Shown here: in pieces, positions 1 through 17,291 of the stretch
How the letters are laid out: every line of letters begins with the position of its first letter
Numbering within the stretch: the first letter of the stretch is position 1
NCBI RefSeq assembly: GCF_000004075.3
Contig: NC_026656.2
Coordinates: 17,990,607 to 18,054,606 of the forward strand
Direction: 5' to 3'
Origin: Cucumis sativus
Lineage: Eukaryota; Streptophyta; Magnoliopsida; Cucurbitales; Cucurbitaceae
DNA: 64,000 nucleotides
Notes under the pieces: model-generated
Database searches by the model: none
What the model was told of the DNA's origin: nothing
What the model saw: only the letters and a program-made list of their open reading frames with translations
Made by a program: the position numbers and the translations under genes

Positions 1-235
1 TTAAAAGAAATTTGAAAAAGGAGGAAGGAAGGAAGCTTTAATGACTACTCGCGAGAGTACTAGAGATCGATACTCGCGTTTGTTGGATGTAACGTGTCCG
101 AATCTGTGGGTCCTTGGTAATATGCGCGTGCGAACGTGTTAAGCGGAAAGACGTTTAAAAGAGACCGAGTCTAGTGAACGTTGCAAGTGTGGGTCGACGT
201 GGATCCCGATCTCTATCCAACCATAGACGTTGTGA
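1..235. other. CpG-richer patch of unknown nature
   Basis: This stretch is visibly richer in G, C and CpG than the AT-rich DNA that follows. It carries an 8-bp palindrome CTCGCGAG at 48-55 and a second CTCGCG-like core near 73-78. Neither strand gives an open frame of useful length. It may be the promoter or 5' leader of a gene lying left of the window, or a repeat fragment. From 236 to 987 I see only AT-rich sequence, probably including the 3' UTR of the Mpv17-like gene. Confidence 0.3.
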
Positions 236-987
236 ATAAATAAATATGGCCTCCTAAGGCATTTTCCTTTATTTTTAGCCCAAAACCTACCATACTTTAA
301 TTTTATGAATTCAATTATATGGCCTATGAATTGATCAACCAGACAATTATATGCACCTGAAATTTGGATTCCACATAATTCAAGAAATATGACTTGAAAG
401 ATATTACAGCAATCCCTCGAATTCTTGAAACTTTGAAGTCAGAAAAGAAACTGTGCTCTCAAATGTATGAGGAATAAATATCACGTACCAAGAACAGATA
501 AATTCATTGCTGGTTCTGTATGAGTCTGACATATCGTCATTAAAATTACATAACCAAAGAAACAGCAAATGCACTGGAGGCTAGACCGTCACGCGACTTA
601 GGAGAAGTCCTTGAATTGAAGGGCCTCTCTTGCAGCATACCCAAATTAAAGTGTTGCATGTGAATTATAAGAGCCATTCACAAGTAAAATTAAAGGAGCA
701 GTCATATTTAAAGTAACATGTAGATCAATTGCAAAGAGTAATTGCTGGTGCAAAACGAGCCGTCACGTTTTCAGCTACAAAATCAGATTGAGTCATTTAG
801 ACACATCTTTTGGCATTAACACGTTAATGAAACATTTGAATCATATTCATGTTTAAAGAAAGTCGAGCCATGTAAAAGAGTTGGACTTACCAAGCACTAT
901 TTTAGAGAAAGCCTACTGCTCTAGAAGGTAAATAAAAGAATTGGTTCCTGAAAACAAAAGGGCAGCGTCTTCAAATCTTCTACTGCT

Positions 988-3654
988 TCACTTGATATCA
1001 ACTGCTTTTAAGCTTGCCATGTATGTCAGATAAATGGTCCATATATATGCAAATGAACTGTTGGCCAATGGCTGCAAAATCAATGTTTCAAGATCGAATA
1101 GTTACAAAAGGAGCAGATAATTAACGATGTTAACCGATCATAACAGAGATTCAGTGCAGTATCTCATCTCTGATATGTGATTCCTTTATTGTGTCTGTAT
1201 GCAATGAGTACTTAGTACATACCTGTAGATGAACGGGTATAAATTTATATGTGAGAAAATCGCAGACTGGCCAAAACAAAACTCCGTTTAACAATGTTGG
1301 AAGCAAATCACGCTTTAATCTAGCAGCAATCTCGCTGCCACTTTCACCTGAATTTGGACATAATGCATTCAGAATTGTACACGAACCTAATACGAGTGGT
1401 ATAATATAGTGTTACAAAACTATAAATAATATTGTTCACGGATTATGAGAACCACATGGATTATTTGACAAAAATCATAAATCATCCACTGAACATACTT
1501 TGAGAGAATGGTGGTTTGATTTTAAGGAAGGTTCTAAGTCTGTAAAAGCCAGTAGGACTAAATGATGACTGCAACTGGGAGATTACGGATTTCAGCAGAA
1601 AAGACCCAAAATTAGCAGATAATTAAAATTTCTTCATGGCCCACATTGTATTAATGTTTCCATGAGCTGAGAAAGCTGAAGTTGGAAAAAAAAAAGACAA
1701 AAGAAGACCAGACCAAACATATTCAGCTTCCAACGTCCAAGCAACACATGTTTGGTCAGCTTGAATTCACAATTTTCCATCCTCAATAAAAGTAAGTCGA
1801 TCGGATCATTTTGATTCGTTTTGGTTGGTTCCAGTTTCCATGAAGTTGGTTGTTGTAACAGTTTTTAATTTCTTCAACTAATCTGACTCCTTGGCGTTGG
1901 ACCTATTGGTTCAATCTAATGTCAAAGAGACCAAATATACTTGTAGGAGAATGGAAAATTGGCACCGAAACCGACTTCTAGGAAAACGGAACCAAACACA
2001 AACAACCCACTTACCCCTAATTCTTCAAAGGGGCCCCATAAAATTATAGAACTTCATTCTCAATAAAATTAATTTTATGAGCTTGATGAAGCCATGTGGC
2101 AGTCATCAAAGGTTTCCAACCAAAGTAAGAAAAGTGTAACAAATACCACTTAAGCTGAGTAACGCAGAGGGGCTAAAGCACTACCAACTGATAGTAATAA
2201 GACGCACTCTAATTTCTGCACAAAAGACCAAGGCCCTGAATTGTATTTAAAACTTAGTTAAAAGCCTATCTTAATCCACACTTTAAAAATGTGCAAAGAA
2301 GGGCACCCAAAAGTCCAATAGAACACTCCATCAAAGTTCAAACCATCTAATATGAAGTTGAAGAAGCGAGGGTAGTGATCAACAAATCCCACCCACTATG
2401 ACTAGACATTGAAAGATTATCAATAGTTCTACAACTTCACGTTCTAATTACCTTGCAAAGATGCATTATAGGAGAAGAAAACAGAGGTTATAGTAGGTCC
2501 AAACACAGCCTGTCCCAGGAAAATCTTCCTGAAAGTTGACAAAAAATCTCGTGATGGAGAGATTGTAGACATAAAATTAAACCACAAATGCTGTGATGGC
2601 CCCAATATCAACAATCCGTAAGCAGCCATCCGTGCTGTCCTTATTAAGTCAAACGAGCCAGAAGATGACAATGTAATCGTCTGACAAAATTATATGTAAA
2701 CAACACAATTAGAATAAAAAATTAACCATAGCAAGAGAGCATAAGAAATGTAAATTTCAAAGGGTGTTGTTAAGCCAATGGCGGGTTTATTGCAAAACTG
2801 ATGAAAATTTGAACAATTGAACCAAACTCATGAATTAGGTTAAGCATAAGTACAAACAGCCCAAAAAAGAAGGCATTCTCGTGTCATCCTTTTAGAGAAG
2901 GAAGTTCACATTCTAGCAGTACTTTAAAAGAAATTTTTATTTGTTCATAATTTACACGTGCAGCAAACCACAGAGCAACAAATGAGATATATCATATTCT
3001 ACATTTTCAACATAAATCATCTAAAAAATAAATCAGCTGAACAGATGAGGGCATGAATGACATCTGCCCATCCTTTAAAATCTACCAAACTTGAGGTTTG
3101 AAAGCAACTTGAGCTGAGCTGGTACTAAAATGTTATACAAATTAACACATGCAACCGCTCAAGATTCCAAGCACATAAACAATAACCCATTTGGGTTCTA
3201 CGTTGAAATGGTTGTAATTCGGTTTCAATTTCTTTCTTTAGATATACAAATGAAACCTCAAATGTTGCATTTAATTCCCAAACGACTAAAAAATTACGAA
3301 AGTGAACTGAAAAGAAACATAAAATTCATATTTTACCTGAGAGGTTAGGTCAGCAGCCGCATAAATCAACGAAGCAGTGATACCTTTAGTGATGAACGGG
3401 TGAGTGTCAACTTTCCTCAGGTACCATCCAACAAATCCAATCCCTGGTTTCGATGAAGACGAGGAAGAGAATCGATGCTGAGTAGATGGGGAATAAATTT
3501 GATTTCCTCTGCTTGTGAATCTCATTGGAGGTGAACCGAAACTCAAATACGCCCTCCATTGAATCTTAGGAGATACAGACGCTTTGGCGCTTATATTAAT
3601 ATTAGCAACCACCGGCAGCAGAAGCCAGCTATAACTTCGACGCAAGCTATTCAT
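988..3654 (-). CDS. Mpv17/PMP22 family membrane protein
   Basis: Four coding exons on the minus strand, all GT-AG: 3654-3337, 2680-2452, 1347-1223 and 1071-988, giving 251 residues. I chose the ATG at 3654; the in-frame codon 12 bases upstream is TTG. The first 70 or so residues are rich in Ser and Arg with few acidic residues, which suggests a plastid or mitochondrial targeting peptide (inference). The family domain follows: GWYLRKVDTHPFITKGITAS opens it, then AADLTSQ, GPSQHLWFNF, LNGVLFWPVCDFLTYKF, and the C-terminal IWTIYLTYMAS that is the Mpv17 signature. Members are small proteins with about four membrane helices in peroxisomal, mitochondrial or plastid inner membranes, and some form channels; substrates in plants are not settled. 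All intron phases agree and the length is complete for the family. Confidence 0.9.
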
Positions 3655-4281
3655 TGAATAAGACAAGCTTTTTGGTGACTCTGTGTTCTCCCTCAGTGAT
3701 TTCGGGAGGTTTGGTTCAAACTTGAGTCAGCGAAAACGAACTTGATATTAGCCATCATCAAAATATTCGCGCCTACAGGGGATCCATGTCTAGAGCTCAC
3801 AATGGCACAAACCATATCCTCAAAAAAAGGCCGGGCCCAAATTATATTATGGCCTAAATATGGGCCCAAATTAATATTAGCTATTTTACAAAGCTTACTA
3901 TTTTTCAAATTAGAGATGAATCTCTGAGTTTGATATTAAACATTTGTAAAATAAAAACCGAAATAAACTGTATTTCCATCCAATCCATTGTTTTAGAATG
4001 ATGTATTAAATATAGAAACTTATTGAAGAGGGAAAAAAAAACTGAAAACCTAATAAAAATGTGTGTTTACTTTAATAGGAAGTTTAATTGGGTAAGAAAG
4101 TGGCAAAAAAAAGGAAGAATGAAAGTCATGGGTTTGTTCAGTTCTTTCATTTTTTGTTTATTGCTTACTTTGTGGAGGGGGCGGCTGGTTCTACCATCTC
4201 TCCCTCAGATTTATTGATCCGCGCCACCGTATCCTTCCTCTCTCCGGCTGTTTACCCATCACTCTCTCTTCCTCTCCAGCT
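3655..4281. promoter_or_regulatory. Divergent promoter with GGGCCC (site II) boxes
   Basis: This 627-bp spacer separates the start codons of the Mpv17-like gene (-) and the CK2 alpha gene (+). It holds GGGCCCAA at 3833-3840 and the palindrome TGGGCCCA at 3861-3868. Both match the site II (TGGGCY) element bound by TCP factors and common in plant housekeeping genes. No clear TATA box is placed for either gene. A shared promoter is inference from geometry. Confidence 0.5.
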
Positions 4282-8690
<4,409 letters not shown>

Positions 8691-11600
8691 CCCCATTATG
8701 TGTAGGAAGTTAAACTTAATTAGCACTTTTGGTCATTGTGGCGTTAGTTTCTTAAGCCTAGGTTCTATTTTCCCACTCACCTAGGTGGTTAGGCTCATAC
8801 AGATCATGGTTTGCCACTTCTCTGTTCTGCTGTAATATTGCGATTCATATACTATACTATTACTACTACTCTTCTAACTCCACTGTATATTTTCCCCTCT
8901 TTTATATGAGGTTTTTTACTATGAAAATTACTACTTTGCTTGCTCTTTCTACTCTCAATCTTCTTGTCATTTCATCTAATCATCATTTTTACTTTACTTT
9001 TCCAACAATCGCTCTTATTTCTTCTATCTTGGTTCATATAGGTCCTAATAATCTCCTGTCAGATTTTGATCCTGTGCTAGCTCTCACGAAATTTGCTCGT
9101 AGTTTATTCATTATGTATCAAAAACTTTTTTTTATTTTCCTTAAAGTTTGGATTAAATAAAAGGAAATTGTCAAAAACAGCAAAAAGAAAAATGTTTACA
9201 CACATAGCAAAATCAATTTATGTTAAAGAACACTCAATAACAAAAATAAGTCATTTTGTGCTGTGGACACTTTCACAAATAGTTCAACAATTTATTTTTT
9301 CTCTGTCTCAATTCAAATAAGAGTTTGAATTTAGATTTCAAATTGGGTCTCAAATATTTCATAATGTATTGATTTCTTTAGAGATAGTCTTGGGACATCA
9401 TAAATCAAATTTTGATTTCTTTAAACTAATAATTTGTCTTTTGCATAGGAAAAAAATGTCCGTAAAGAGTGGAAAGTCTCGTCATCAATAAAAAGACACT
9501 CTATCCTCCAGCACCAAATTGTTAATTTATCTTTTATAAAGTCTTACATATACTTTCTTCAAAAGAAAAAATAACATGAATACATAAATATATTCTCTAA
9601 TTAATTTCTATATCAACAAAATTACAATATATATTCTTTAAAAAAAGATTAAAAAAATAATAATCTTTACACGTCAAATGATTTTAAAAATGCTTCAATA
9701 CTAAATATAAAAAGAGATAATCAATAATTTATTTAGTTAATTAAGACATGTTTGAGTTATGGATTTTGATTAAAAAAACAAAGTAAAATATCTTATTCAG
9801 TCTCCATGTAGCAATTTTAGTGTAACACTATTGGAAAAAATTGTTTAATTAACAACTGATATTGATAAGTTCTATCCTTATACCAATTATAAAGAAGCAA
9901 AATGAATCAATAATTGAGGGAGTTGGCTCTAAATTAAGGGCATTAAACATAAGATTGGTTGTCATTTGTCAATTGAAAAGGGAAATGGATTTGATTAAGC
10001 TAAGCCAAGAAAAGAAAAAACAATTAATTGGTCCAACTTTATACAACTGTTATTGAATTATTTCATTTGGGACTGTGACATTTGAGCAACTCTCTAAAAA
10101 CTCTCTTGTCATTTTCATTATTATACAAATACAAGACCATAGTCTCCTCTTTGCTATATATTTATTGATGCAACGTTTATTTATTTGCTACTTTCTTTTA
10201 TATTCATGAGTGACAACCCGTTCGACTCTATAATGATTTATCAACGTATAACGTTTAAAGTATTATGGAGTTTATAATACTTTCCTAATTTTCAAAATTT
10301 TGTTTTATACTACTTCATTGGACTAAATTATAACACGACAATACAAAGACTATATATATATATATAAATCAAGGCTAAAAGATGTATAAATTTTATGTGA
10401 AAAAGATTATTAAAAAGTGATGGGCCACATTGTTTTATCAGTTTATGAAGAATCTTTTTTTTTTTTTTCATTTTGTTGATGAAAATGTAGAATCTGAATT
10501 TAAGTTTGAAACGAAACATTTGTTAATTTGTCTCATCCTTCCATTTAAATGGATGGCAGAAATTTATGAGATAGAGACAATTTAATTTCTTTTTTTCCCA
10601 CCTTTTTTTTATTTATATTTTGTCATTTTCTTTATCACTCTTTATGCTTAATTTAGTATCTATTTTCTAAATTTAAAATCACTTCACCTAAATATAGAAT
10701 GAAAGTAAAACATAATTTTGTTTAGAGGTGAAAATGAATAGAGATGAAATAAGAGGATATTGTGAGATTAGAAAACAAATTATAGATAAAGAAAATTAAT
10801 GAAACTAATAATACGGTGAGCATTTTTTAATACATAATGTTATGTTTTTGCTTTTGCAATTAGGTAAAGCTCTCTTATAATTGTCCTAATTTTCAAAAGT
10901 ACGTATGAATCATCATCATCATTATTAGAATAAAAATTAAAAACTCAATCCCTTCAAACTCTGGCTTCTAAAATCTTACTAGAAGGAATCAACAAATTCA
11001 TTGAATTACTCGTAATTTGAAGAGAAAAAAAGAATACCAAAATTCCACTATATAATCAATTACTTGATTATCAAAAACTGTTCTTGATGGTACGAAAGAT
11101 AACATAATATATAAGTAAATGAAGAGTTTTAAAAGGCTGGAAAATCCAAAAATGGTTGAATTGTGATATTTGAGTGTTGAAGTCTTTGATTCCAATGTGT
11201 GGAATTGAAAGCTGTGGATATTCTGTCCAATAAAAAGCATTAAACTTTGAATCACTATAAACCAAAAACTGGGTCCCTTTTCCAGCTAATTTCCCACCTC
11301 ATTTTCCCAATTTCCACTTTATATTCGTACTTTTTTAATAAATTACAACATTACAACCCTTATAAGAAAATGAGTAATTATTAATACCCAAATATGCTTA
11401 AGACTGATTGTTCTAAATTTTAAACTTTCTAATTAGCTGCCTACAAGATAAAGTTTAGGGAAATTTCATGATTACATTATTTTTTAGTACAATCTTAATT
11501 GTGATGTAAAATGAAAAGGCAATTGCATGATCTTTATCACAAACTCTTCACATTGATTACGTAATGCAATAGTTGGTTCAATAACGACAAATTAATCTTA

Positions 11601-12832
11601 GAATTATTATTGTTACTTTGGAGTTTGGGCAGAAAAGGCTCACATCATACCCCTAATTATTAATAATATCATTTGTATACTATTGGAAAACACAAACCTA
11701 ATATTAGTAAGTATCATAATCGATCATATAGGTATGATTTGAATTTTTATAAAGAAATGTTAGTTGATGAATAAATTCAAATGACTAGGTTCATATACTT
11801 GTATGTATCCATCACCATCGTTAATTTAAACATCAAATATAATGATAAGTCCAAATTGCTGTGAAATGAGAGGAGAAGAATATGACAATCCAATTGCCAA
11901 AATGTTGTGTATGGGAAGGAAGATAGTGATTAATGGTGGCCTACCCATTGTATCATTTTTGTAATATTTAGTTTCCATGGAATTGAAATGCACCCTGATG
12001 TTTAATCATTAATCAACTAATCTTAGTTGATATTGATTCCAATATTGCAATGGACATCAATAATCTCGACTTCTTTTGGTATGAAGCCCATGAGGATAAG
12101 CAAATTTGGACAACACTCACGTTTTATTCTCTTAATTGTATTGCAACAGTTTAAACTTAATTTCAAAATAATACTTGAATATCATTGATACATGTACCGA
12201 TTTGAGGTAGAGATTGCTAACAATCGAATGTCGTACCATCCAACATTATGTTGGCTCACTTCCAGATCATCTTGACTTTCTTCTATTGTGGATGAGAAAG
12301 CCATACATAAAAGAAAAATAAGAACGATAAACTTTGCAACATAGGTCATGTTATGAAAAAAATTGATTGATAAAAGTAGATATATAAGAAAGAAATAATT
12401 AATTGAAGTTATATGAACATTTGAGGTATATTTCTTGCTTTATTATCTATGGTTTTCGATATTAATAAAACAAAGTCAAAATTTTAAAAGAAAAATTATA
12501 TTTTTGAACTTGACTAAAATTTCAAACTCCTCTACGTGAAATAATTGTAATATATGGAGAGAAAATAAAATTGATATTAACAGATGAATGTGGTTACTAA
12601 TTGAAGTCTTAATTTTTAGTGTGTTTTTGAAATACAAGTTTAAGATAATTTATGCAGCAATTAACATCAAAATTGACATAATTAACTAGTGAATTAAGAA
12701 TAGAAGTTTAGATTATGTGTGAGAAATGAAAAACCTTGTTCTAATTTTTTCTTTAGAAGCACCAAAATTCTTCTTGAACAGGCCGAGATAACGCTTCAAT
12801 TAAAATTACTTTAAAGAAATACAAAGAGAGAG

Positions 12833-12889
12833 AAAGCACTTTCACACTACAAAGTCCTGAAATCTTTATTTTGAGAAAGAAAGTGCTTT
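12833..12889. repeat. 11-bp inverted repeat (hairpin)
   Basis: AAAGCACTTTC at 12833-12843 is matched by its exact reverse complement GAAAGTGCTTT at 12879-12889, with a 35-base loop. Flanking DNA is AT-rich and no target duplication is visible. Chance or a decayed small element are both possible. Confidence 0.35.
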
Positions 12890-13107
12890 TTACCAAAACT
12901 ATTCTTGATACACAGTTAAAAGAATCCTAAAATATGAAATTACATTCTAAAAGAAAGAGAAACTGGGTAAACCACCTTAAATAACAATCTAAACAAACAC
13001 TTTCCAAATCACCCTAAGTAAAAATTTTACCAATAATAATGAAAAGAAAGGCTTAAAAGTTGTAAAGAAGATACCTTTTTTATTTGGAAATTGGAAAAAT
13101 AGTGTCC

Positions 13108-13126
13108 CACACACACACACACACAC
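13108..13126. repeat. (CA)n microsatellite
   Basis: An uninterrupted CA dinucleotide run of about nine and a half units, roughly 930 bases upstream of the subtilase start codon. Confidence 0.9.
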
Positions 13127-14057
13127 CACAATTGATTAAAGATTTGGCCAATTAAGTCAGTGGCCATCAATCACTCTGCCCAATGTGAACTAATGTTGCC
13201 CTAAAAGTAGAGGGGGTCTCACAAATTTGACTATACACAAATTAGAGTTCACACCTTTTCTTTTTGGCTTTTAAACAAAATTACTTTATTGTTTCCTTGT
13301 TTTCCAATCTAACTTTTACTTTAGAGTTTAATTATTAAATTACTATCAGGTTGAAACAAAATTTAAATTTTTTATTTTTAAAATTGTAAGTGATGGGTGA
13401 TAAATATTGTACAATCAATTATCATTTAATAGCCGACTTAGGAGGCAGTTTATTCAATCAATGCATCAATATCCTTCTTTATTAGTTTCTTACCCAAAGA
13501 AAATATCCTTCTTAGGCCGTACTATTATAGGTTAGTATGTCCAGAAAAACCTTTCCCTTTTAGTTGAATCATTGTATTACATAACAAATAATAATAATAA
13601 TTCACATTGAAAGCTAAATAATAACTCAATTATCATTTCAATTTTGAGAAAATAAGACTCGGTACTTTAAAATGACATTTAATTTAAAGGAAATTATTTA
13701 TTACACAAACCAAAGGGTTGAGGCCAAAATAGAAAAGAGAATATTGAAGAAAAAGTGTGTATGGGAAATGGGAAAATTTTCAAATTTTAGTATTGTTTTT
13801 GAAAATTGTGAAAGGAATGATTTGCAAGAGTTACTGTTCTTGAAAAGAGCATTAAAATGAAACAAAAGAAAGAAATATACGCAAATTTAATTTAAAAATA
13901 AGAAAGAAAAAACTTAGAATTATTGATGTGTTCTTCCTTTCCCACACGGAGGTGGACATGATTGGAATGGACCCACTAATCAAAATTCAGAACTGAGCTA
14001 CAAACTATTTAACTCGAGGGATTTCCTCCTCCAGAAGACAAGAGTTTGAAGAAGAAG

Positions 14058-16370
14058 ATGAAAACTTGCAGAGTTTCACAATGGTTTCTTCTGTTCTTGA
14101 TTTCATTCTGTTCATGTTCATTTACAGAAGCTCAGAAGAGCAATCAGCAGTTGAAGAAGAAGACTTACATAATTCACATGGACAAAACAAATATGCCACA
14201 AGCCTTTGATGATCATTTCCAATGGTATGATTCTTCTTTGAAATCAGTTTCTGATTCTGCTCAAATGCTTTATTCCTACAACACCGTGATTCATGGCTTC
14301 TCCACAAGATTGACTGTGGAGGAGGCTAAGTTAATGGAAAAACAAGAGGGAATTATTGCTGTCATACCTGAAATGAAGTACGAGCTTCATACCACTCGCA
14401 CACCTGAGTTTCTTGGACTTGGGAAGAGTGTTTCTTTCTTCCCAGCGTCGGAGAAGGTCAGCGAAGTGATCATCGGAGTTCTTGACACCGGTGTATGGCC
14501 TGAATTGGAGAGTTTCAGTGATGCTGGGCTTGGACCAATACCTGCAAGTTGGAAAGGGGAGTGTGAAGTAGGTAAAAACTTCACTTCTTCTAATTGCAAC
14601 AGGAAATTGATAGGAGCAAGGTACTTTTCCAAGGGCTATGAAGCAGCATTTGGGCCAATTGATGAATCCCAGGAGTCGAAATCCCCAAGGGACGACGATG
14701 GCCACGGTTCTCACACATCAACAACTGCTGCAGGATCCGCTGTTACAGGTGCTAACCTCTTTGGTTTTGCTGCCGGGACTGCAAGAGGAATGGCGGCTGA
14801 AGCTCGAGTTGCAACGTATAAGGTATGTTGGCTTGGAGGGTGTTTCAGCAGTGACATTTTAGCTGCAATGGATAAGTCTGTTGAGGATGGTTGCAATATT
14901 CTATCCGTGTCGCTTGGTGGAAACAGCGCAGATTACTACAGAGACAATGTTGCCATTGGAGCCTTCTCTGCTACAGCTCAGGGAGTTTTTGTGTCATGTT
15001 CTGCCGGAAATGGTGGCCCATCATCGAGTACCCTGTCCAATGTGGCGCCATGGATAACTACCGTTGGCGCCGGGACGCTGGACAGGGACTTCCCAGCATA
15101 CGTTACTCTCGGAAATGGGAAGAAGATAACAGGGGAATCGCTCTATAGTGGAAAGCCTTTGCCGAATTCTTTACTACCAATTGTATCGGCAGCCAGTGCG
15201 AGTAATTCATCCAGTGGTAGCCTTTGCTTGAGCGGTACTCTGAATCCGGCGAAGGTCACCGGAAAAATAGTCGTTTGTGACAGAGGAGGGAACTCTCGAG
15301 TTCAAAAAGGGGTGGTGGTAAAAGAAGCCGGTGGTTTAGGGATGATTCTAGCTAACACTGAAGCATATGGGGAAGAACAATTAGCCGATGCACATCTCAT
15401 ACCCACGGCGGCCGTCGGTCAAAAAGCCGGCGACGCAATAAAGAACTACATCTCCTCTGATTCAAACCCAACAGCAACAATCAGCACCGGCACCACAAGA
15501 TTAGGAGTTCAACCGTCCCCGGTGGTGGCCGCATTCAGTTCTCGTGGCCCTAATCTCCTGACTCCACAGATTCTCAAACCCGATTTGATAGCACCGGGTG
15601 TGAACATTCTGGCTGGATGGACCGGCGGCGCTGGACCAACTGGTTTAGACAGCGATAAGAGACATGTGGCCTTCAACATCATCTCTGGGACATCAATGTC
15701 TTGCCCTCACATCAGTGGATTAGCCGCTCTTGTTAAAGCCGCTCATCCAGATTGGAGCCCAGCCGCCATTAGATCAGCTCTAATGACCACAGCATACTCA
15801 ACATACAAAAATGGCGAAATGATTCAAGACATATCCAACGGATCACCGTCGACCCCGTTCGATATCGGAGCCGGACACGTAAATCCAACGGCTGCCCTCG
15901 ATCCCGGCCTTGTTTACGATACCACCACCGACGACTACTTGGCCTTCCTCTGTGCCCTAAACTACAGCTCACTTCAAATTAAAGTAATCAGCAAGAAAGA
16001 TTTCACATGCAATGGAAACAAGAACTACAAATTGGAGGATTTAAACTACCCTTCATTTGCAGTTCCATTAGAAACACCTTCCACCAGAGGAGGTGAAAAT
16101 GTTGCTCCCACCACCATAAAATATACAAGGACCCTGACCAACAAGGGTGCTTCATCGACGTATAAAGTGTCAGTGACGGCGAAAAGTTCATCGGTGAAGA
16201 TTGTGGTGGAGCCGGAATCATTGAGTTTTACGGAGGTAAATGAGCAGAAGAGTTATACAGTGACTTTCATTGCTTCTCCAATGCCGTCGGGGTCTCAGAG
16301 CTTTGCTCGTTTGGAATGGTCAGATGGGAAACACATTGTGGGAAGCCCCATTGCTTTCACTTGGACTTAA
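14058..16370 (+). CDS. Subtilisin-like serine protease, SBT1 class (SBT1.7/ARA12-like)
   Basis: Intronless gene of 770 residues. The first ATG in frame is at 14058; four codons upstream the frame only offers TTG. The order is: signal peptide to about residue 26; Inhibitor I9 prodomain (TYIIHMDK to about 111); a mature start near TTRTPEFLGL; and the S8 catalytic domain with D143 (GVLDTGVWPE), H216 (DDGHGSHTS), oxyanion N318 (SAGNGGPS) and S546 (GTSMSCPH). A PA domain is inserted between His and Ser, and a fibronectin-III-like C-terminal domain follows. All catalytic residues are intact. SBT1.7 in Arabidopsis is secreted to the cell wall, where it acts in seed mucilage release by processing wall proteins; an equivalent role here is inference. 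Cucumisin of melon belongs to the same superfamily but is a different clade. The neighbouring methyltransferase gene is convergent. Confidence 0.95.
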   Translation: MKTCRVSQWFLLFLISFCSCSFTEAQKSNQQLKKKTYIIHMDKTNMPQAFDDHFQWYDSSLKSVSDSAQMLYSYNTVIHGFSTRLTVEEAKLMEKQEGIIAVIPEMKYELHTTRTPEFLGLGKSVSFFPASEKVSEVIIGVLDTGVWPELESFSDAGLGPIPASWKGECEVGKNFTSSNCNRKLIGARYFSKGYEAAFGPIDESQESKSPRDDDGHGSHTSTTAAGSAVTGANLFGFAAGTARGMAAEARVATYKVCWLGGCFSSDILAAMDKSVEDGCNILSVSLGGNSADYYRDNVAIGAFSATAQGVFVSCSAGNGGPSSSTLSNVAPWITTVGAGTLDRDFPAYVTLGNGKKITGESLYSGKPLPNSLLPIVSAASASNSSSGSLCLSGTLNPAKVTGKIVVCDRGGNSRVQKGVVVKEAGGLGMILANTEAYGEEQLADAHLIPTAAVGQKAGDAIKNYISSDSNPTATISTGTTRLGVQPSPVVAAFSSRGPNLLTPQILKPDLIAPGVNILAGWTGGAGPTGLDSDKRHVAFNIISGTSMSCPHISGLAALVKAAHPDWSPAAIRSALMTTAYSTYKNGEMIQDISNGSPSTPFDIGAGHVNPTAALDPGLVYDTTTDDYLAFLCALNYSSLQIKVISKKDFTCNGNKNYKLEDLNYPSFAVPLETPSTRGGENVAPTTIKYTRTLTNKGASSTYKVSVTAKSSSVKIVVEPESLSFTEVNEQKSYTVTFIASPMPSGSQSFARLEWSDGKHIVGSPIAFTWT

Positions 16371-17291
16371 CTTCAATGCCCACAAGAATCTTCCATAGAA
16401 TTGAAACAAGTATTCTCCTTTATGACTTGTATTGTTCAGTATTGTCTGTCCTAGCCAGTGTTTAACCACATCATATATTCATGGGAAAGGAAAAAAATAG
16501 AAAGAAAGAAAAGGTGGAAAAAATTGTACAGAAAATTCTAGTGGATTTGGCTTTCTTTTACAAGTTTATAACACCAAATCAAGAATTCCCATTCTCCTTG
16601 TTTGCGACTTCAATTTTTTATAAGATTGTGTGAAATTGAAGCATTTCTGTTTCCTTAATTCTCATCAAATACGATGAAGGGTTGAAAATTACTACTAAAT
16701 TTCAAAAAGTTACCAATAAATACCGACAAGAGAACAATTAGTTAGGTTGATTCCTTGGCAAATATAGTATTCATGATCAAGATTCTTTAAATATATATCA
16801 ACCTCAGCTATGGCATTTAATGGCGTTTAGCACCTCGTAGAATTAAGTTGCTTAGACTATATTTTGCCAGTTTTTTAACTAGCCGCCAGAGCAGGTAAAG
16901 CAGGCAGTAAAAATATGGATAGGCGTGTGAGTTCAAGTTATCACATGAAAGGGAAAGACGTTCACATTTCTTGCATTAATGACACAACGTTCTTAGACTT
17001 CATAGCCTCTCTCCTTGAGTCTGAATCTCCATTTTTATCTTTAGTTATAACAAGTCGCAGTCAGAAGAGTAATGCTCGACAGAGTAGGGCTTAAAGAATG
17101 ATGATGGCAACTAAATCAGTAGGCAAGTATTACACGGATCGAATCTTTCGGTCCTAAATTTAAAATAAGTTCAATGATACACATCACTGTCTGATGAACT
17201 TTTAGCTCGAGGGTGCAAGGAATATTGATAGAACATGATTGTTTCAATTTCTCCAGGGTACAACAAATGCAAGTACATGGTAAAAAGAGTT
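16371..17291. other. Convergent intergenic spacer
   Basis: About 920 bases between the stop codons of the subtilase (+) and the ankyrin-methyltransferase (-). It should contain both 3' UTRs. I see no coding exon, RNA gene or clear repeat in it. Confidence 0.6.

Larger units (their letters stand above)
8691..14057. other. Gene-poor AT-rich intergenic region
   Basis: About 5.4 kb between the CK2 alpha gene and the subtilase. The first few hundred bases should include the CK2 3' UTR, and the last few hundred the subtilase promoter. The only open frames are short, of low complexity and unrelated to any family I know. It contains a TA run at 10351-10366, a CA run at 13108-13126 and a short hairpin at 12833-12889. 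I see no gene. Confidence 0.6.

Noticed and set aside
8906-9320. Two overlapping frames of 84 and 75 codons
   Set aside because: Hydrophobic and Lys-rich composition is what AT-rich random sequence gives; no homology or gene context.
14122-16221. Several open frames of 61-127 codons inside the subtilase gene, on both strands
   Set aside because: They are shadows of the long subtilase frame, show no family motifs, and arise from its moderate GC content.
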